Below, piece by piece: positions 34,866 through 44,458 of a DNA stretch of 64,000 bases; within the stretch, counting starts at the first letter, position 1, and each line of letters starts with the position of its first letter. A program made the position numbers and the translations under genes. Under the pieces are notes generated by a model that was not told the DNA's origin, searched no databases, and saw only the letters and a program-made list of their open reading frames with translations. Source of the stretch: Hoeflea marina. Lineage in GTDB: Bacteria; Pseudomonadota; Alphaproteobacteria; Rhizobiales; Rhizobiaceae. The stretch spans positions 1 through 64,000 of the forward strand of contig NZ_QGTR01000009.1 in assembly GCF_003182275.1 (NCBI RefSeq). The letters run 5' to 3'.

Positions 34866-37285
34866 GATGCGGGACCGCCTGCGGCACGATTCGAAGCAGG
34901 CAGCAGCCGGATGCGAGTGACGGTTTGCGCCTCGATCAAAGCGTTGCTGTAGAGCATCGGGACATAGGTCCCGCCGGACCAACCCGCGGCGAGATCGGCA
35001 TAGTGCGGCGAGCGCGGGTCGCCGGACTGTCCCGGGGTGTTGATGCAGACGGAATTGTCCCAGTCGCCGACATCCATCACCAGCCGCACGGAGGCGCCGG
35101 CGGTGACGCGGAAATCGCCGAGCCGATAGCCGGCATGCATCACAGTCGAGCGGCTGCCGCCCATCGGCAGCGGACCGACGTCCCAATCCGCGGCCCCGGC
35201 CTCGCCGCGACTCGCGCGAACCCGGCTGGTGGCGTGTTCGAATGTGGCCTGGTGCAGCTTGCCCCAGGCCCAATCCTCCGGATCGGCGCCGAGCCGCTTG
35301 AGGCAGTCGGCAAAGCCGGCTTCCAGCGTGGCCAGAAGCAGTGCGTCGCGCTCGATCGGGGTCCAGTGAAGGGCGCTCGCTTCCGGCGCCGAAAGAAGGT
35401 CGAGCAGCGTGTCGACATCGCCCGGCAGGAGCAGCGGCCGCACTTTTTCATCAGCGAAGCGGGCGAGCAGCGCCGGGCGCAGATGCTTCATCCACCAGAC
35501 CTCGAACAGCGCCGCGGCGCCGCTGCCTGCCGCCAGGCAATGGTCCCAGCCGTCCAGCAGGGCGGCGGCGCGAGCCTGATGTCCGGCGAGACCGGAGCGC
35601 CCGGCCAGCGTTTCGGCAAGCACGAAACAGATGACCTGGGCCGGACGGGAATGCACATCCGTCTGCAGCGCGCAGGCCGCGGCCACCGAATGCCTTTCGT
35701 CGGCGGCGAGCACCGCCTTGATTCGCTCCGCCCGACTGGGCTCGGTCCATTCATGGCCGATGGTCGGTGCATCGGCGGGCCGATCGGTGGGCAGGTTCAT
35801 CTCGTTGGCGGTGGCCACGAAGCCTGCCTCGGGATTGATGCTGCGCGGCAGTTGGTCGGCAGGCAGGAAGCCCTGCCATTCGTGGCTGCCGTCGCCCGGA
35901 ACGGGCAGCAGGCCCTGCCAGCCGTCGCGCATCGGCGTGAAGCCGGCGGTGAACCAGCCGGTGTTGCCTGCGGTGTCGGCGCAGACATGATTGACCGACG
36001 GCGAGCCCCAGGCGCCGAGTGCCTCGCCGAACTCGGCGACACTGCCGGCGCGCATCGCGCTCAGGCTGCCGAGATAGGCAGCCGATCCGGGAAAGGCCCA
36101 GACCGATCGCAGCGCGATGACCGTGCGCTTCTCCGCATCCTCGTGCAGCACCGGGCCATGGCGGGTGTAGGAGAGCGTGAGCGTCTGCTGCGCATAGCCC
36201 CTGACCTCGAAAGGCTCCTCAACGCGCCGGATCGCCTCCCAGCCGTCGAGATGGCGGTAGAGGTCCGGTTCGCCGGGCTTGGTCTCGTAGACATAGACGT
36301 CTTCCTGGTCCATGCCGAAAATGGTGAGGCCGAACGCGGTGGTGCCGTTGTGGCCGAGCGAGACGCCCGGCGCGGTGGGCTCGCCGGTGCCGATGGCGTT
36401 GAAGCCGGGCGCTTCGAGATGGACGAGGTAGCGCAGCGACGGCACGGCGTGGGCGCGGTGCGGGTCGCTCGCCAGGATCGGCCGGCCGGTCTGCGTGCGG
36501 GCGCCGCCGACCACCCAGTTGTTGGAGCCTTCCTCGCTGACGGCGCGGACCACATCGCCCAGATCGGTGACGTCGACCCAGTCCCATGCCTTATCAAGGG
36601 TAGCCTCGAGCCGCTCCGGCTCGAATGTGACGGGAGCGGTGGCGAGCTTGAACAGCCTGAGTGCCGCGATCGGAATGTCGGCAAGCACCACGCCATCGGC
36701 CACCTCGAGATCAACCGGCGGCTCGATCTTGGTGCGCAGCAGATCGGTGTCGGCGCCGGCGAGCGCCATCACGTTCGCGCGCAGGATCTCGGAGACGCCG
36801 TTGCGGGTCAGAGCGTGGCTACGGATGCGCACAACGTCCTCGGGCTTCCAGCGCGAGGGCGCGGTACCGAAGACGGAAAATTCCGGCGGCAGGCGTTCGG
36901 GCTCTGCCTCGCAGAGCGCCAGATAGGCATTGATGCCGGCGGCAAACGCGCTGCAGATCTCTTCGGTGTCGGGGGCATAGGACGCCCATTCCGGCGCCAT
37001 CCGGCCCTGGTAGAGGAAATGCCGGGCCGCATGGTCCTGCGCCAGGTAGCCGGGACCGAAATCGGCGGACAGCAGACCCAGGCCGCGCTTGCGCCAGAGG
37101 TCGATCTGCCAGAGCCGGTCGCGGGCCGCGTTGAAGCCCTGGGTGAAGAACAGGTCTGCCTCGCTGCCGGCGCGGATGTGCGGAATGCCCCAGCGGTCGA
37201 TTCGGATTTCGGTGGGAGACTGGAGGCCGTCGACGGTCAGGGTCTCGTTGGCGATGGTCTCGGTCATGGGGGTACTCTCAGACAT
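34862..37285 (-). CDS. Penicillin acylase family Ntn-hydrolase
   Basis: A 807-residue precursor of the S45 acylases. The alpha-chain part (1 to about 253) includes RDRLWQIDLWRKRGLG. The autocleavage nucleophile S254 is in EEGSNNWVVGG, and the beta-chain holds ASDPHRAHAVPS and GHNGTTAFGLT. Length fits the heterodimeric acylases. No signal peptide is visible, unlike periplasmic penicillin G and AHL acylases, so it is probably cytoplasmic and acts on imported substrate. Starts at 37285 or 37267 are possible. It overlaps the ABC ATPase end by 8 bp and the M20 gene by 4 bp. Which acyl group it removes is unknown. Confidence 0.88.
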   Translation of the reverse strand: MSESTPMTETIANETLTVDGLQSPTEIRIDRWGIPHIRAGSEADLFFTQGFNAARDRLWQIDLWRKRGLGLLSADFGPGYLAQDHAARHFLYQGRMAPEWASYAPDTEEICSAFAAGINAYLALCEAEPERLPPEFSVFGTAPSRWKPEDVVRIRSHALTRNGVSEILRANVMALAGADTDLLRTKIEPPVDLEVADGVVLADIPIAALRLFKLATAPVTFEPERLEATLDKAWDWVDVTDLGDVVRAVSEEGSNNWVVGGARTQTGRPILASDPHRAHAVPSLRYLVHLEAPGFNAIGTGEPTAPGVSLGHNGTTAFGLTIFGMDQEDVYVYETKPGEPDLYRHLDGWEAIRRVEEPFEVRGYAQQTLTLSYTRHGPVLHEDAEKRTVIALRSVWAFPGSAAYLGSLSAMRAGSVAEFGEALGAWGSPSVNHVCADTAGNTGWFTAGFTPMRDGWQGLLPVPGDGSHEWQGFLPADQLPRSINPEAGFVATANEMNLPTDRPADAPTIGHEWTEPSRAERIKAVLAADERHSVAAACALQTDVHSRPAQVICFVLAETLAGRSGLAGHQARAAALLDGWDHCLAAGSGAAALFEVWWMKHLRPALLARFADEKVRPLLLPGDVDTLLDLLSAPEASALHWTPIERDALLLATLEAGFADCLKRLGADPEDWAWGKLHQATFEHATSRVRASRGEAGAADWDVGPLPMGGSRSTVMHAGYRLGDFRVTAGASVRLVMDVGDWDNSVCINTPGQSGDPRSPHYADLAAGWSGGTYVPMLYSNALIEAQTVTRIRLLPASNRAAGGPAS

Positions 37286-38255
37286 GGTGGCAGGCGACTG
37301 TCGATCCATCGGCGCGCGACGTCAATTCCGGTCGCACGCGCGAGCAGATTTCCGTGGCCAGCGGGCAGCGGGTGTGGAAGGCGCAGCCTGGGGGAATGTT
37401 GGACGGGCTCGGAAGCTCGCCAGTGAGGATGAGGCGTTCGCGGGAGCGCTGCAGCCTCGGATCGGCTTCCGGCACCGCCGACATCAGCGCTTTCGTATAG
37501 GGGTGCTTCGGATTGGCAAAGAAGGTGTCGCGGTCGGCGATCTCGACGAAGCGGCCCAGATACATCACCACGACGCGGTCGCAGATGTGACGGACGACGG
37601 AGAGATCGTGGGAGACGAAGAGATAGGCCACGCCGGTACGCTTCTGCAGCGCCACCAGAAGGTTGAGGATCTGCGCGCGGACCGAGACGTCCAGCGCCGA
37701 AACCGGTTCGTCGCAGACCACCAGTGCCGGCTCCAGCGCAAGCGCCCGGGCAATCACCACGCGCTGTCGCTGGCCGCCGGAGAACTGGTGCGGGTAGCGA
37801 TCGGCATGTTCGGGGCGAAGGCCGACCTCGGTCAGCAGCTTGGCGATGCGGCTCTTCAGCGCCTCGCCGCGGGCGATGCCGCGAACGATCAGCGGCTCGG
37901 CAATCGCGGCGCCGATTGTCGAGCGCGGATCGAGCGAGAGAGCGGGATCCTGGAAGATCATCTGCACCTTGCGGCGGATGTCGTTGAGCGCCTTGCCGCG
38001 GGCGCCGACAACCTCCTCGCCGGCGATGCGGATGCTGCCCTCGACCGGCTGCTGCAGCCCGACGATGGTGTTGGAAAGGGTCGACTTGCCGCAGCCCGAT
38101 TCGCCGACCAGCGCCACGGTCTCGCCGGCGGCGATGTCGAGCGAGACACCGTTGACCGCCTTGACGACGAATTGCGAGCGGCCGAACAGTCCGGACCGGC
38201 CGTTGAAGTGGACCGCGACATCGCGGATTTCGAGGACCTGGTGCGTGTCGCTCAT
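37278..38255 (-). CDS. Peptide-type ABC transporter ATP-binding protein (OppF/DppF type)
   Basis: A 325-residue ATPase: Walker [10 protein letters not shown], signature FSGGQRQRV, Walker B LVVCDEPVSALDV, and the C-terminal oligo/dipeptide domain with GCAFHTRCPLATEIC. The ATG at 38255 overlaps the OppD stop (ATGA); the longer frame to 38771 is a shadow of OppD. It pairs with the preceding ATPase to drive the two permeases. Confidence 0.93.
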   Translation of the reverse strand: MSDTHQVLEIRDVAVHFNGRSGLFGRSQFVVKAVNGVSLDIAAGETVALVGESGCGKSTLSNTIVGLQQPVEGSIRIAGEEVVGARGKALNDIRRKVQMIFQDPALSLDPRSTIGAAIAEPLIVRGIARGEALKSRIAKLLTEVGLRPEHADRYPHQFSGGQRQRVVIARALALEPALVVCDEPVSALDVSVRAQILNLLVALQKRTGVAYLFVSHDLSVVRHICDRVVVMYLGRFVEIADRDTFFANPKHPYTKALMSAVPEADPRLQRSRERLILTGELPSPSNIPPGCAFHTRCPLATEICSRVRPELTSRADGSTVACHHV

Positions 38256-39265
38256 GGCAGCATCCCCGTGATTTCGGCAATCCGGTCGATATGCCAGCAG
38301 GCCGAGCGGTGCCCGTAGCCCTGCGCAAACAGCGGTGGCTGTTCGACACGGCACTTGTCGGTGACCAGTGGACAGCGGCTGGCGAAATGGCAGCCGGGTC
38401 CAAATTCCTGCGGCGTGGGCACCGATCCCTCGATGGTGGCCAGATCCGCCTTCGGCGCCACGTCGAGACGCGGCACGCTGGCCAGAAGCAGCGCCGTGTA
38501 GGGATGGGCCGGGTGGTCGAACAGGTCCTGCACCGGCGCGATCTCGGCGATACGGCCGGCATACATCACCGCCACATGGTCGGCGATGTCGGCGACCACG
38601 CCCATGTCGTGGGTGATCAGCACGATGGAGGTGCCGTGGTCGGCCACGAGTTTCTTCATCAGGTCGAGGATCTGCGCCTGGATGGTGACGTCGAGGGCGG
38701 TGGTGGGCTCGTCGGCCACCAGCACGCGCGGTCCGCAGATCAGGGCGATGGCGATCATGATGCGCTGGCACATCCCGCCGGAGAGCTCGAAGGGGAACTG
38801 GTCGAGCCGCCGGTCGGGATCCGGAATGCCGACATCGACCAGCATCTGCCGGGCCTTCTCGAAGGCATCGGCGCGGCTGGCGCCGGTGTGGATGCGGTAG
38901 GCGTCGGCGATCTGCGAGCCGACGCTGGCCAGCGGATCGAGCGAGGCGCTCGGCTCCTGGAAGATGATCGAGATGTCCTTGCCGCGGGCCTTGCGCAGCT
39001 GGCGTTCGCTGAAGGTCGCCAGATCTCGGTCCCCGAGCAGGATCCGCCCCTCGGTCCGCCGCGCCACCGAGGGCAGCAGTCCCAGCATGGCGAAGGCGGT
39101 CAGCGACTTGCCGCAGCCCGATTCGCCAACCAGCGCCATCACCTCGCCGGGCGCCACGGTGAAGGATACCCCGTCGACCACCCTGGCGCCGTCGATGTCC
39201 ACGGTGAGGTCGCTCACGTCGAGCAGCGGGCGGATCGGTTCATGCATGGCGGTCCTGCCTGTCAT
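38252..39265 (-). CDS. Peptide-type ABC transporter ATP-binding protein (OppD/DppD type)
   Basis: A 337-residue ATPase: Walker [11 protein letters not shown]-loop [12 protein letters not shown], signature LSGGMCQRI, Walker [14 protein letters not shown], and C-terminal [15 protein letters not shown]. The ATG at 39265 overlaps the SDR stop; an ATG at 39247 with AGGA upstream is an alternative. The Leu in place of the usual Thr/Ser after GKS is a normal OppD variation. Confidence 0.93.
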   Translation of the reverse strand: MTGRTAMHEPIRPLLDVSDLTVDIDGARVVDGVSFTVAPGEVMALVGESGCGKSLTAFAMLGLLPSVARRTEGRILLGDRDLATFSERQLRKARGKDISIIFQEPSASLDPLASVGSQIADAYRIHTGASRADAFEKARQMLVDVGIPDPDRRLDQFPFELSGGMCQRIMIAIALICGPRVLVADEPTTALDVTIQAQILDLMKKLVADHGTSIVLITHDMGVVADIADHVAVMYAGRIAEIAPVQDLFDHPAHPYTALLLASVPRLDVAPKADLATIEGSVPTPQEFGPGCHFASRCPLVTDKCRVEQPPLFAQGYGHRSACWHIDRIAEITGMLP

Positions 39266-40059
39266 CGGATCGCGGCGGTTCCGGGCGTCGCCCCGAGCTG
39301 GCCGCTCTCGAACGTGCCGATGGAATTGCCGCCGTCGACGCTGAGCACCGCGCCGGTGATGAAGCTCGCCTTGTCGGAGCACAGAAAGCCGATGGCGTTC
39401 GGCGCATCGTCCGGGCCGCTGGAGCGGCCAAGCGGAATTCGCTTGAGCATGCTTGCGACATAGTCGTCCGACAGCGTGCTGACCGAGCTGCCGGGGGCGA
39501 AGCCGGGCTCGACCACGTTGACGCGGATGCCGTGCGGCGCGAGCTCGAGCGCAAACCCCTTCGACAGCCGCTCGAGAGCCGACTTGGAGGTGCAGTAGGG
39601 CACCGAGCCGTTGCGCATCTGGCGCGCCGCACCCGAGGAGATGTTGATGATCGAGCCCCTGCGGTTCTCGGCGATCATCAGCTTCGCCATTTCCCGCGTC
39701 AGCACGAAGGGCGCGCGGAAATTGACGTCATTGACCCGGTCCCAGTCCTCGAAGCTCATCTCCAGCAAGCCGAACTTGGTGTAGATGCCAGCATTGTTGA
39801 CAAGAATGTCGGGCGCCTTCCATTTCATGCGCACCAGCTCGATGAGTTCGAGGAGTGAGGCGTGATCGGTCAATTCCGTGACGTGCCGCAGCGTATTGTC
39901 CGCATCCAGCCCGAGCTCGCCGACCACCGCCTCAAGCGCGTCGCCGCGCCGATCGGAGAGGCAGAGCGTGGCGCCTTCTGCGGCGAAATGGGCGGCGATC
40001 CAGCGGCCGAAGACGCCGGCGGCGCCGGTGATGACGACAGTCTTGTCTGCAAATTGCAT
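39262..40059 (-). CDS. Short-chain dehydrogenase/reductase (SDR)
   Basis: A 265-residue oxidoreductase inserted between permease and ATPase genes of the transporter. ATG at 40059 has GAGG 6 nt upstream; the longer frame is rejected. Cofactor motif TGAAGVFG (11-18), NNAG (88-91), catalytic S-Y-K with Y155 and K159 (VPYCTSKSA). Classical SDR length. D36 after the second strand (LSDRR) favours NAD(H). It is probably a catabolic enzyme acting on an alcohol or keto intermediate of the transported compound. Confidence 0.88.
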   Translation of the reverse strand: MQFADKTVVITGAAGVFGRWIAAHFAAEGATLCLSDRRGDALEAVVGELGLDADNTLRHVTELTDHASLLELIELVRMKWKAPDILVNNAGIYTKFGLLEMSFEDWDRVNDVNFRAPFVLTREMAKLMIAENRRGSIINISSGAARQMRNGSVPYCTSKSALERLSKGFALELAPHGIRVNVVEPGFAPGSSVSTLSDDYVASMLKRIPLGRSSGPDDAPNAIGFLCSDKASFITGAVLSVDGGNSIGTFESGQLGATPGTAAIR

Positions 40060-40066
40060 TTGGGCC

Positions 40067-40939
40067 TCAGCGGGTACGGGAGCGCGGGTCGAGCTGGTCG
40101 CGAAGCCAGTCCCCGAGCAGATTGACGGAAAAGACGAGGAAGAAGAGCGACAGGCCGGGGAACAGCACGATCCACCAGGCGCGTTCGACATATTCGCGAC
40201 CGACGCTCATGATCGATCCCCAGCTGGGCGTGGGAGGCTGGATGCCGAGACCGAGGAAGGACAGGCCAGCTTCGGTGAGGATCATCAGACCGAATTCGGC
40301 GGTCGCCACCACCAGAACCGGGCCGGCAATGTTGGGCAGGACGTGGTGGAACAGGATCCGCGCGGCGCCGGCGCCGGCCAGTTCGGAGGCCTTGATGAAC
40401 GGGAGGTTGGCCACCTGCAGCGTCTGGCCGTAGGCGACGCGGGTGTAGCGCGGCCAGCGGGTGAGGCCCAGCACCAGCACCAGCTTGAGAAATCCCGGCC
40501 CGAGAACCGCCACGGTGAGCACCGCCAGCAGCACGGCGGGAATAGACATCATGATGTCGACCAGCCGCATGATCACCACCTCGACCCAGCCGCGGAACCA
40601 GCCGGCGATCATGCCGAGCGACACCCCGACGAGCGTGGAGACGATGACGGACAGGAGCGCCACGCCGAGCGACACGCCGGCGCCATAGAGCACGCGCGAA
40701 AGCAGGTCGCGGCCGAGATCGTCGGTGCCGAACCAGTAGGTGATGCCGCTGCGGCCGACGAAGCCCGGTGGCTTGAGGCGGGCAAACAGGTCCTGCCGGG
40801 ACGGATCGGCCGGTGCGATCCAGGGCGCAAGCGCCGCCAGCAGCACCATGGTGATCAGGATCGCGATCACCGCGAGGATCGGCAGGGGAATGCGTCGGAA
40901 GCGGGCACTGAGCGATGTCGAGAGGGTTGCCAGGGTCAT
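40067..40939 (-). CDS. Peptide-type ABC transporter permease (DppC/OppC type)
   Basis: A 290-residue inner-membrane protein with an N-terminal span (ILAVIAILITMVLLAALAPW), the DppC-type linker (YWFGTDDLGRDLLSRVLYGA) and a BPD_transp_1 domain with EAA-like loop ELAGAGAARILFHHVLPNI. The start lies 4 bp after the upstream permease stop. It forms the channel with the DppB-type permease. Confidence 0.92.
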   Translation of the reverse strand: MTLATLSTSLSARFRRIPLPILAVIAILITMVLLAALAPWIAPADPSRQDLFARLKPPGFVGRSGITYWFGTDDLGRDLLSRVLYGAGVSLGVALLSVIVSTLVGVSLGMIAGWFRGWVEVVIMRLVDIMMSIPAVLLAVLTVAVLGPGFLKLVLVLGLTRWPRYTRVAYGQTLQVANLPFIKASELAGAGAARILFHHVLPNIAGPVLVVATAEFGLMILTEAGLSFLGLGIQPPTPSWGSIMSVGREYVERAWWIVLFPGLSLFFLVFSVNLLGDWLRDQLDPRSRTR

Positions 40940-40943
40940 CTCC

Positions 40944-41864
40944 TCACCGGGCCAGACGGATGCGTGGGTCGACGATGGCGTAGATGAAGTCCGCCAGCAC
41001 CGCGGTGATCACGTAGACGAAGGAGATCAGCAGCACGATGACCTGGACAATGAGGAAGTCGCGCGCCTGGATCGACTGGATCGCCAGCTGACCGATGCCC
41101 GGCCAGGCAAAGACCGTCTCGATGATGACGGCTCCGGCGAGCAGGTTGCCGATCTCCAGCGCCGCGATCGAGATTACCGGGATCGAGGCATTGCGCAGCA
41201 CGTGACGGACGATGATCTTTGGCATCGGCAACCCGCGGGCGCGGGCGGCGCGGACATAGTCCTTGCTCAGCTCGTCGGCGACCGAAATCCGGGTCATGCG
41301 GGCGAAGGTCGACATCGACAGGGCGCCGAGCGCGATGGACGGCATCACCAGATTGGAGAGGCCGCCGATGCCCGAGGCCGGAAGCCAGCCAAGCGTGACG
41401 GCGAAGACGAAGATCAGCAGGATGGCGGAGAGGAAAGTGGGCACGCTCTGGCCGGTGACCACGACCGCGGTCAGCACCCGGTCAAGCCACCCGCCGCGCC
41501 GGGTGGCCATCAGGATGCCCGCCGGAATGCCGACGCCGATGGCCACCGTGAGCGCGCCGGCGGCGAGCTGGATCGTGTAGGGCAGGCGGGACGCGACAAT
41601 GTCGATCGCCGGCACACGCTGCACCACCGATTCGCCGAAATCGAGATGGATGAGATCGTTGAGATAACCGACATACTGCACCCAGAGCGGCCGGTCGAAC
41701 CCCAGCTCGCGACGCAGATCGGCAATCATCTCCGCCGACGCGCCCTGCGGCACGAGCAGCAGGGTCGGGTCGCCGGAGAGATGCATCACGATGAAGACGA
41801 TCGTCAGCACGCCGAAGATCGCAATCATCGCCTGGAGAAGCCGCTCACCCACATATCTCAGCAT
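40944..41864 (-). CDS. Peptide-type ABC transporter permease (DppB/OppB type)
   Basis: A 306-residue permease beginning MLRYVGERLLQAMIAIFGVL, the typical DppB N-terminus, with GDPTLLLVP, RRELGFDRPLWVQY and EAA loop RAARARGLPMPKIIVRHVLR. It starts 22 bp after the binding-protein stop in the same operon. Confidence 0.93.
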   Translation of the reverse strand: MLRYVGERLLQAMIAIFGVLTIVFIVMHLSGDPTLLLVPQGASAEMIADLRRELGFDRPLWVQYVGYLNDLIHLDFGESVVQRVPAIDIVASRLPYTIQLAAGALTVAIGVGIPAGILMATRRGGWLDRVLTAVVVTGQSVPTFLSAILLIFVFAVTLGWLPASGIGGLSNLVMPSIALGALSMSTFARMTRISVADELSKDYVRAARARGLPMPKIIVRHVLRNASIPVISIAALEIGNLLAGAVIIETVFAWPGIGQLAIQSIQARDFLIVQVIVLLISFVYVITAVLADFIYAIVDPRIRLAR

Positions 41865-41886
41865 GACGGCCTCTCCAGATCAGGGG

Positions 41887-43383
41887 TTACTGCTGCCAGC
41901 TCATGTCCATGATGAACATGGATTCGTTGGCCGTCGGTTCCCAGTTGAGTTTCGCATTCGCGCCATAGACCGCAAACGCCTGGTAGAGGCCGAGGCCGGG
42001 CACGTCTTCGCGCAGGATCTCATAGGCCTTCTTGTAGTCGGCCATGCGCTGGTCCTTGTCCAGCGTCGAGCGGGCGGAATCCACCAGCGCGTCGTAGTCC
42101 GGATTGGCGTATTTCGCCCACTGGCTGCCGCTGCGGAACAACGGGAAGATGATGCCGTCGGCGTCCTGGCAGGCGCACGACCAGGCGCCGAAGGCCAGCG
42201 AGCCGGCATTTTCCGGATTACCCTGGCGGCGCTTGAGGAAGGTGGCCTGGTCGCTGGCCGAAATCGAGACATCGAAGCCGACATCGTTGAGCATCTGCTG
42301 GATGGCCTCGACCAGGGCGCGGCTGTAGGAGGGCGAGGTCAGGAATTCGAGCTTGGCGCCCTCGGCGCCGGCTTCCTTGATCAGTTCGCGCGCCTTGTCG
42401 GGGTCGTAGTCATAGCCGGCAACCTCGTCGGTGTAGCCGAACACCGGCGGCGCGCCGATGATGTTGACCTGGGCGCCGTAGCCCTGCAGCAGCGCCTCGA
42501 TGAGGGCGCTGCGGTCGATGGCATAGGCGATGGCCTGGCGCACGCGGACGTCGGTCGTCGGACCGGCCTGGGCATTGATGTACATGTATCCGACTCGTTC
42601 GGTGGCAACCGAGAGCACCTTGGTGTTCTCGGTCTCCTTGATGCTGTCGGTCTGGTCAGGCGAGAGGTCGCGGATCAGGTCGGCCTTGCCGGTCTTCAGG
42701 TCGGCAATGCGGGTGGAGACATCCGGCACGGCGCGGAAGACGACGGTCTCGAACGGCGGCTTGGCGCGCCAGTAGCCGTCATTGGCCTTGAGCTCGGTCT
42801 GCACGCCCTTCTGCCATTCGCCCAGCGCATAGGGGCCACTGCCGATCGGCTTGACGTTGAATTCCTGGGCTCCGACCTTTTCCATGTAGGCCTTGGGAAC
42901 GATCGACAGCTTGACGAGCTGCGCCAGCAGCGCCGGGTAGGGAGACTTGGTGGTCATCTTGACGGTCGTGGCGTCGGTCGCCACCGCGGTGTCGATCTGG
43001 TTGAACTGCGACAGCTGCGGGCTTTTCAGCGCCGGGTCGATGATGCGCAGGATCGAGTAGGCGACGTCCTCGGCGGTGAGCTTGGTGCCATCCTGGAAGC
43101 TCACGTCGTCGCGGATCTTGAACTCGATGGTGGTGTCGTCGAGATAGGTCCACTCGGTGGCGATCTGGCCGACGATCTCGCCGGAGACGTCGCGCGTCAG
43201 CAGATTGTCGAAGATGTTGCGGTAGACCGAGTAGCTGTCGGTGTTCCACTGCAGATGCGGATCGAGTGTTGCCGGCTCGTTGGGCAGGTCGATGGTCAGC
43301 GTGGTCTTGGCCGACTGCGCCAGGGCGGTGGAGGCCAGCAGCGCGAAGGCCAGTGCGGTGAGCGTGGTTCTTACAGCGGTCAT
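41887..43383 (-). CDS. Peptide-type ABC transporter substrate-binding protein (SBP_bac_5)
   Basis: A 498-residue periplasmic protein with a signal peptide (ALAFALLASTALAQS). It follows the family-5 plan: LPNEPATLDPHLQWNTDSYS at the N-terminus, FKIRDDVSFQDGTKLTAEDV, and AVYGANAKLNWEPTANESMF at the end. Family 5 proteins bind peptides, nickel, sugars and other amides, so the ligand cannot be read directly. The neighbouring acylase, imidase-like and peptidase genes suggest an N-acyl or cyclic amide compound. Confidence 0.92.
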   Translation of the reverse strand: MTAVRTTLTALAFALLASTALAQSAKTTLTIDLPNEPATLDPHLQWNTDSYSVYRNIFDNLLTRDVSGEIVGQIATEWTYLDDTTIEFKIRDDVSFQDGTKLTAEDVAYSILRIIDPALKSPQLSQFNQIDTAVATDATTVKMTTKSPYPALLAQLVKLSIVPKAYMEKVGAQEFNVKPIGSGPYALGEWQKGVQTELKANDGYWRAKPPFETVVFRAVPDVSTRIADLKTGKADLIRDLSPDQTDSIKETENTKVLSVATERVGYMYINAQAGPTTDVRVRQAIAYAIDRSALIEALLQGYGAQVNIIGAPPVFGYTDEVAGYDYDPDKARELIKEAGAEGAKLEFLTSPSYSRALVEAIQQMLNDVGFDVSISASDQATFLKRRQGNPENAGSLAFGAWSCACQDADGIIFPLFRSGSQWAKYANPDYDALVDSARSTLDKDQRMADYKKAYEILREDVPGLGLYQAFAVYGANAKLNWEPTANESMFIMDMSWQQ

Positions 43384-43407
43384 GTTCGTTCCCTCATTCT
43401 CTTGATT

Positions 43408-44340
43408 TTACGATTGAAAGTCAGGGGTCTGCGGTGTCGTGAGTCCGGCTTCCGCCGCACAGTAGGCTGCCAGTTCGGCATGCGTCGTGAACCAGACATC
43501 CTGTTTCGACTGCGCCAGGCGAATAATCTCCTCCAGGATGAAGATCCGCGACCGGTGTCCGATGTGGTGCGGATGCATGGTCAGCTGGAACAGGCCGCCT
43601 TCCTCGTAAGCGAGCTCCAGTTCGCGCCGGAATATGTCGAGCAGCATGGTCGGCGCGCCATAGGGGCGGGCGCCGGTCATGCGGTCCATGTTGACATAGG
43701 GTGCGTCGTCGCGGATCCATTCGACCGGAATTTCCACGATGCCCGTCGGCTGGTCGTCCTCGAGCAGTTCGTAGGGCTCGTCGTCGGCCATCAGCGATGA
43801 ATCATAGATCAGGCCCATCTCGCGCGCGATCTTCAGCGTGCTGGGGCTGAAATCCCAGGATGCGGTGCGCATGCCGACGGGACGGATGCCGGACACACGT
43901 TCCAACGCATCGGCCGCTCGCAGCGCCAGGTCGCGCTCTGTACCCTCGTCGAGCGTCGAATTGAACTCGTGAATCCAGCTGTGGATGGCGAGCTCGTGGC
44001 CGGCGCCGACAACGGTCCTGACCTCTTCGGGGTGGATCATCGCGGCCACCGCCGGCATGAACACCGATGCGGGCACCGCGTATCGGTCGAGCAGGGACAG
44101 GATGCGCGGCATTCCGGCGCGCGCGCCGTATTCGCCCTGGCTCATGCGGCCGATGGACCGCGCGCCGTTGCGCAGTTCTATGGTTTCGTGGTCGGCGTCA
44201 AACGAAAGGGCCACTGCCATGCGGGCCCCGTTCTTCCAGATCCCGGGCTTGAGCGACCGGCCGGCGCGCACCTTGCCGATGCTTTTGCGCCAGGCCTTTT
44301 CGGGCCAGAGCCACGGTTTGTCGGGAGACGCATCTGTCAT
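43408..44340 (-). CDS. NodB-domain hydrolase, PuuE/PgdA-like (amidohydrolase or cyclic imidase candidate)
   Basis: A 310-residue protein with a polysaccharide-deacetylase (NodB) fold but no signal peptide. Metal ligands are readable: D48/D50 in LSFDADHE, and H120/H124 in AIHSWIHEF. GMRTASWDFSP and FQLTMHPHHIGH match later motifs. This short cytoplasmic form belongs with allantoinase PuuE and HpPgdA-like proteins, some of which hydrolyse cyclic imides or ureides rather than sugars. ATG at 44340 is used instead of a TTG six codons earlier. It is the first gene of the operon, facing the IclR gene, and may open a ring in the imported compound. Confidence 0.8.
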   Translation of the reverse strand: MTDASPDKPWLWPEKAWRKSIGKVRAGRSLKPGIWKNGARMAVALSFDADHETIELRNGARSIGRMSQGEYGARAGMPRILSLLDRYAVPASVFMPAVAAMIHPEEVRTVVGAGHELAIHSWIHEFNSTLDEGTERDLALRAADALERVSGIRPVGMRTASWDFSPSTLKIAREMGLIYDSSLMADDEPYELLEDDQPTGIVEIPVEWIRDDAPYVNMDRMTGARPYGAPTMLLDIFRRELELAYEEGGLFQLTMHPHHIGHRSRIFILEEIIRLAQSKQDVWFTTHAELAAYCAAEAGLTTPQTPDFQS

Positions 44341-44432
44341 CGGGGCCGGTGCTCGCAATTCGCTATGGGCAAAGGAGAGACCCGCAATGGAACGGGAAAC
44401 CGCTTCACGTCTGGCTACAATCTAGGCAGGAT

Positions 44433-44450
44433 GGTATGAGCATAAATACC
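44433..44450. promoter_or_regulatory. Candidate operator in iclR / catabolic operon divergent region
   Basis: GGTAT (44433-44437) and ATACC (44446-44450) form an inverted repeat spaced by 8 nt, just before the iclR start. A second, imperfect IclR-like palindrome (TGGAACGGG...CCGCTTCA) lies at about 44388-44407. Either could be bound by the IclR protein for autoregulation and operon control. Confidence 0.4.
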
Positions 44451-44458
44451 GGGCAACA

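Noticed and set aside
33634-34887. 417-codon minus-strand ORF overlapping the M20 gene in another frame
   Set aside because: Arg/His/Pro-rich frame-shifted shadow; the other frame holds all M20 metal ligands.
34925-37426. 833-codon plus-strand ORF
   Set aside because: Complete shadow of the penicillin acylase gene, whose nucleophile and motifs are clear.
41791-43800. 669-codon plus-strand ORF
   Set aside because: Opposite the binding-protein gene with a clear signal peptide and family pattern.
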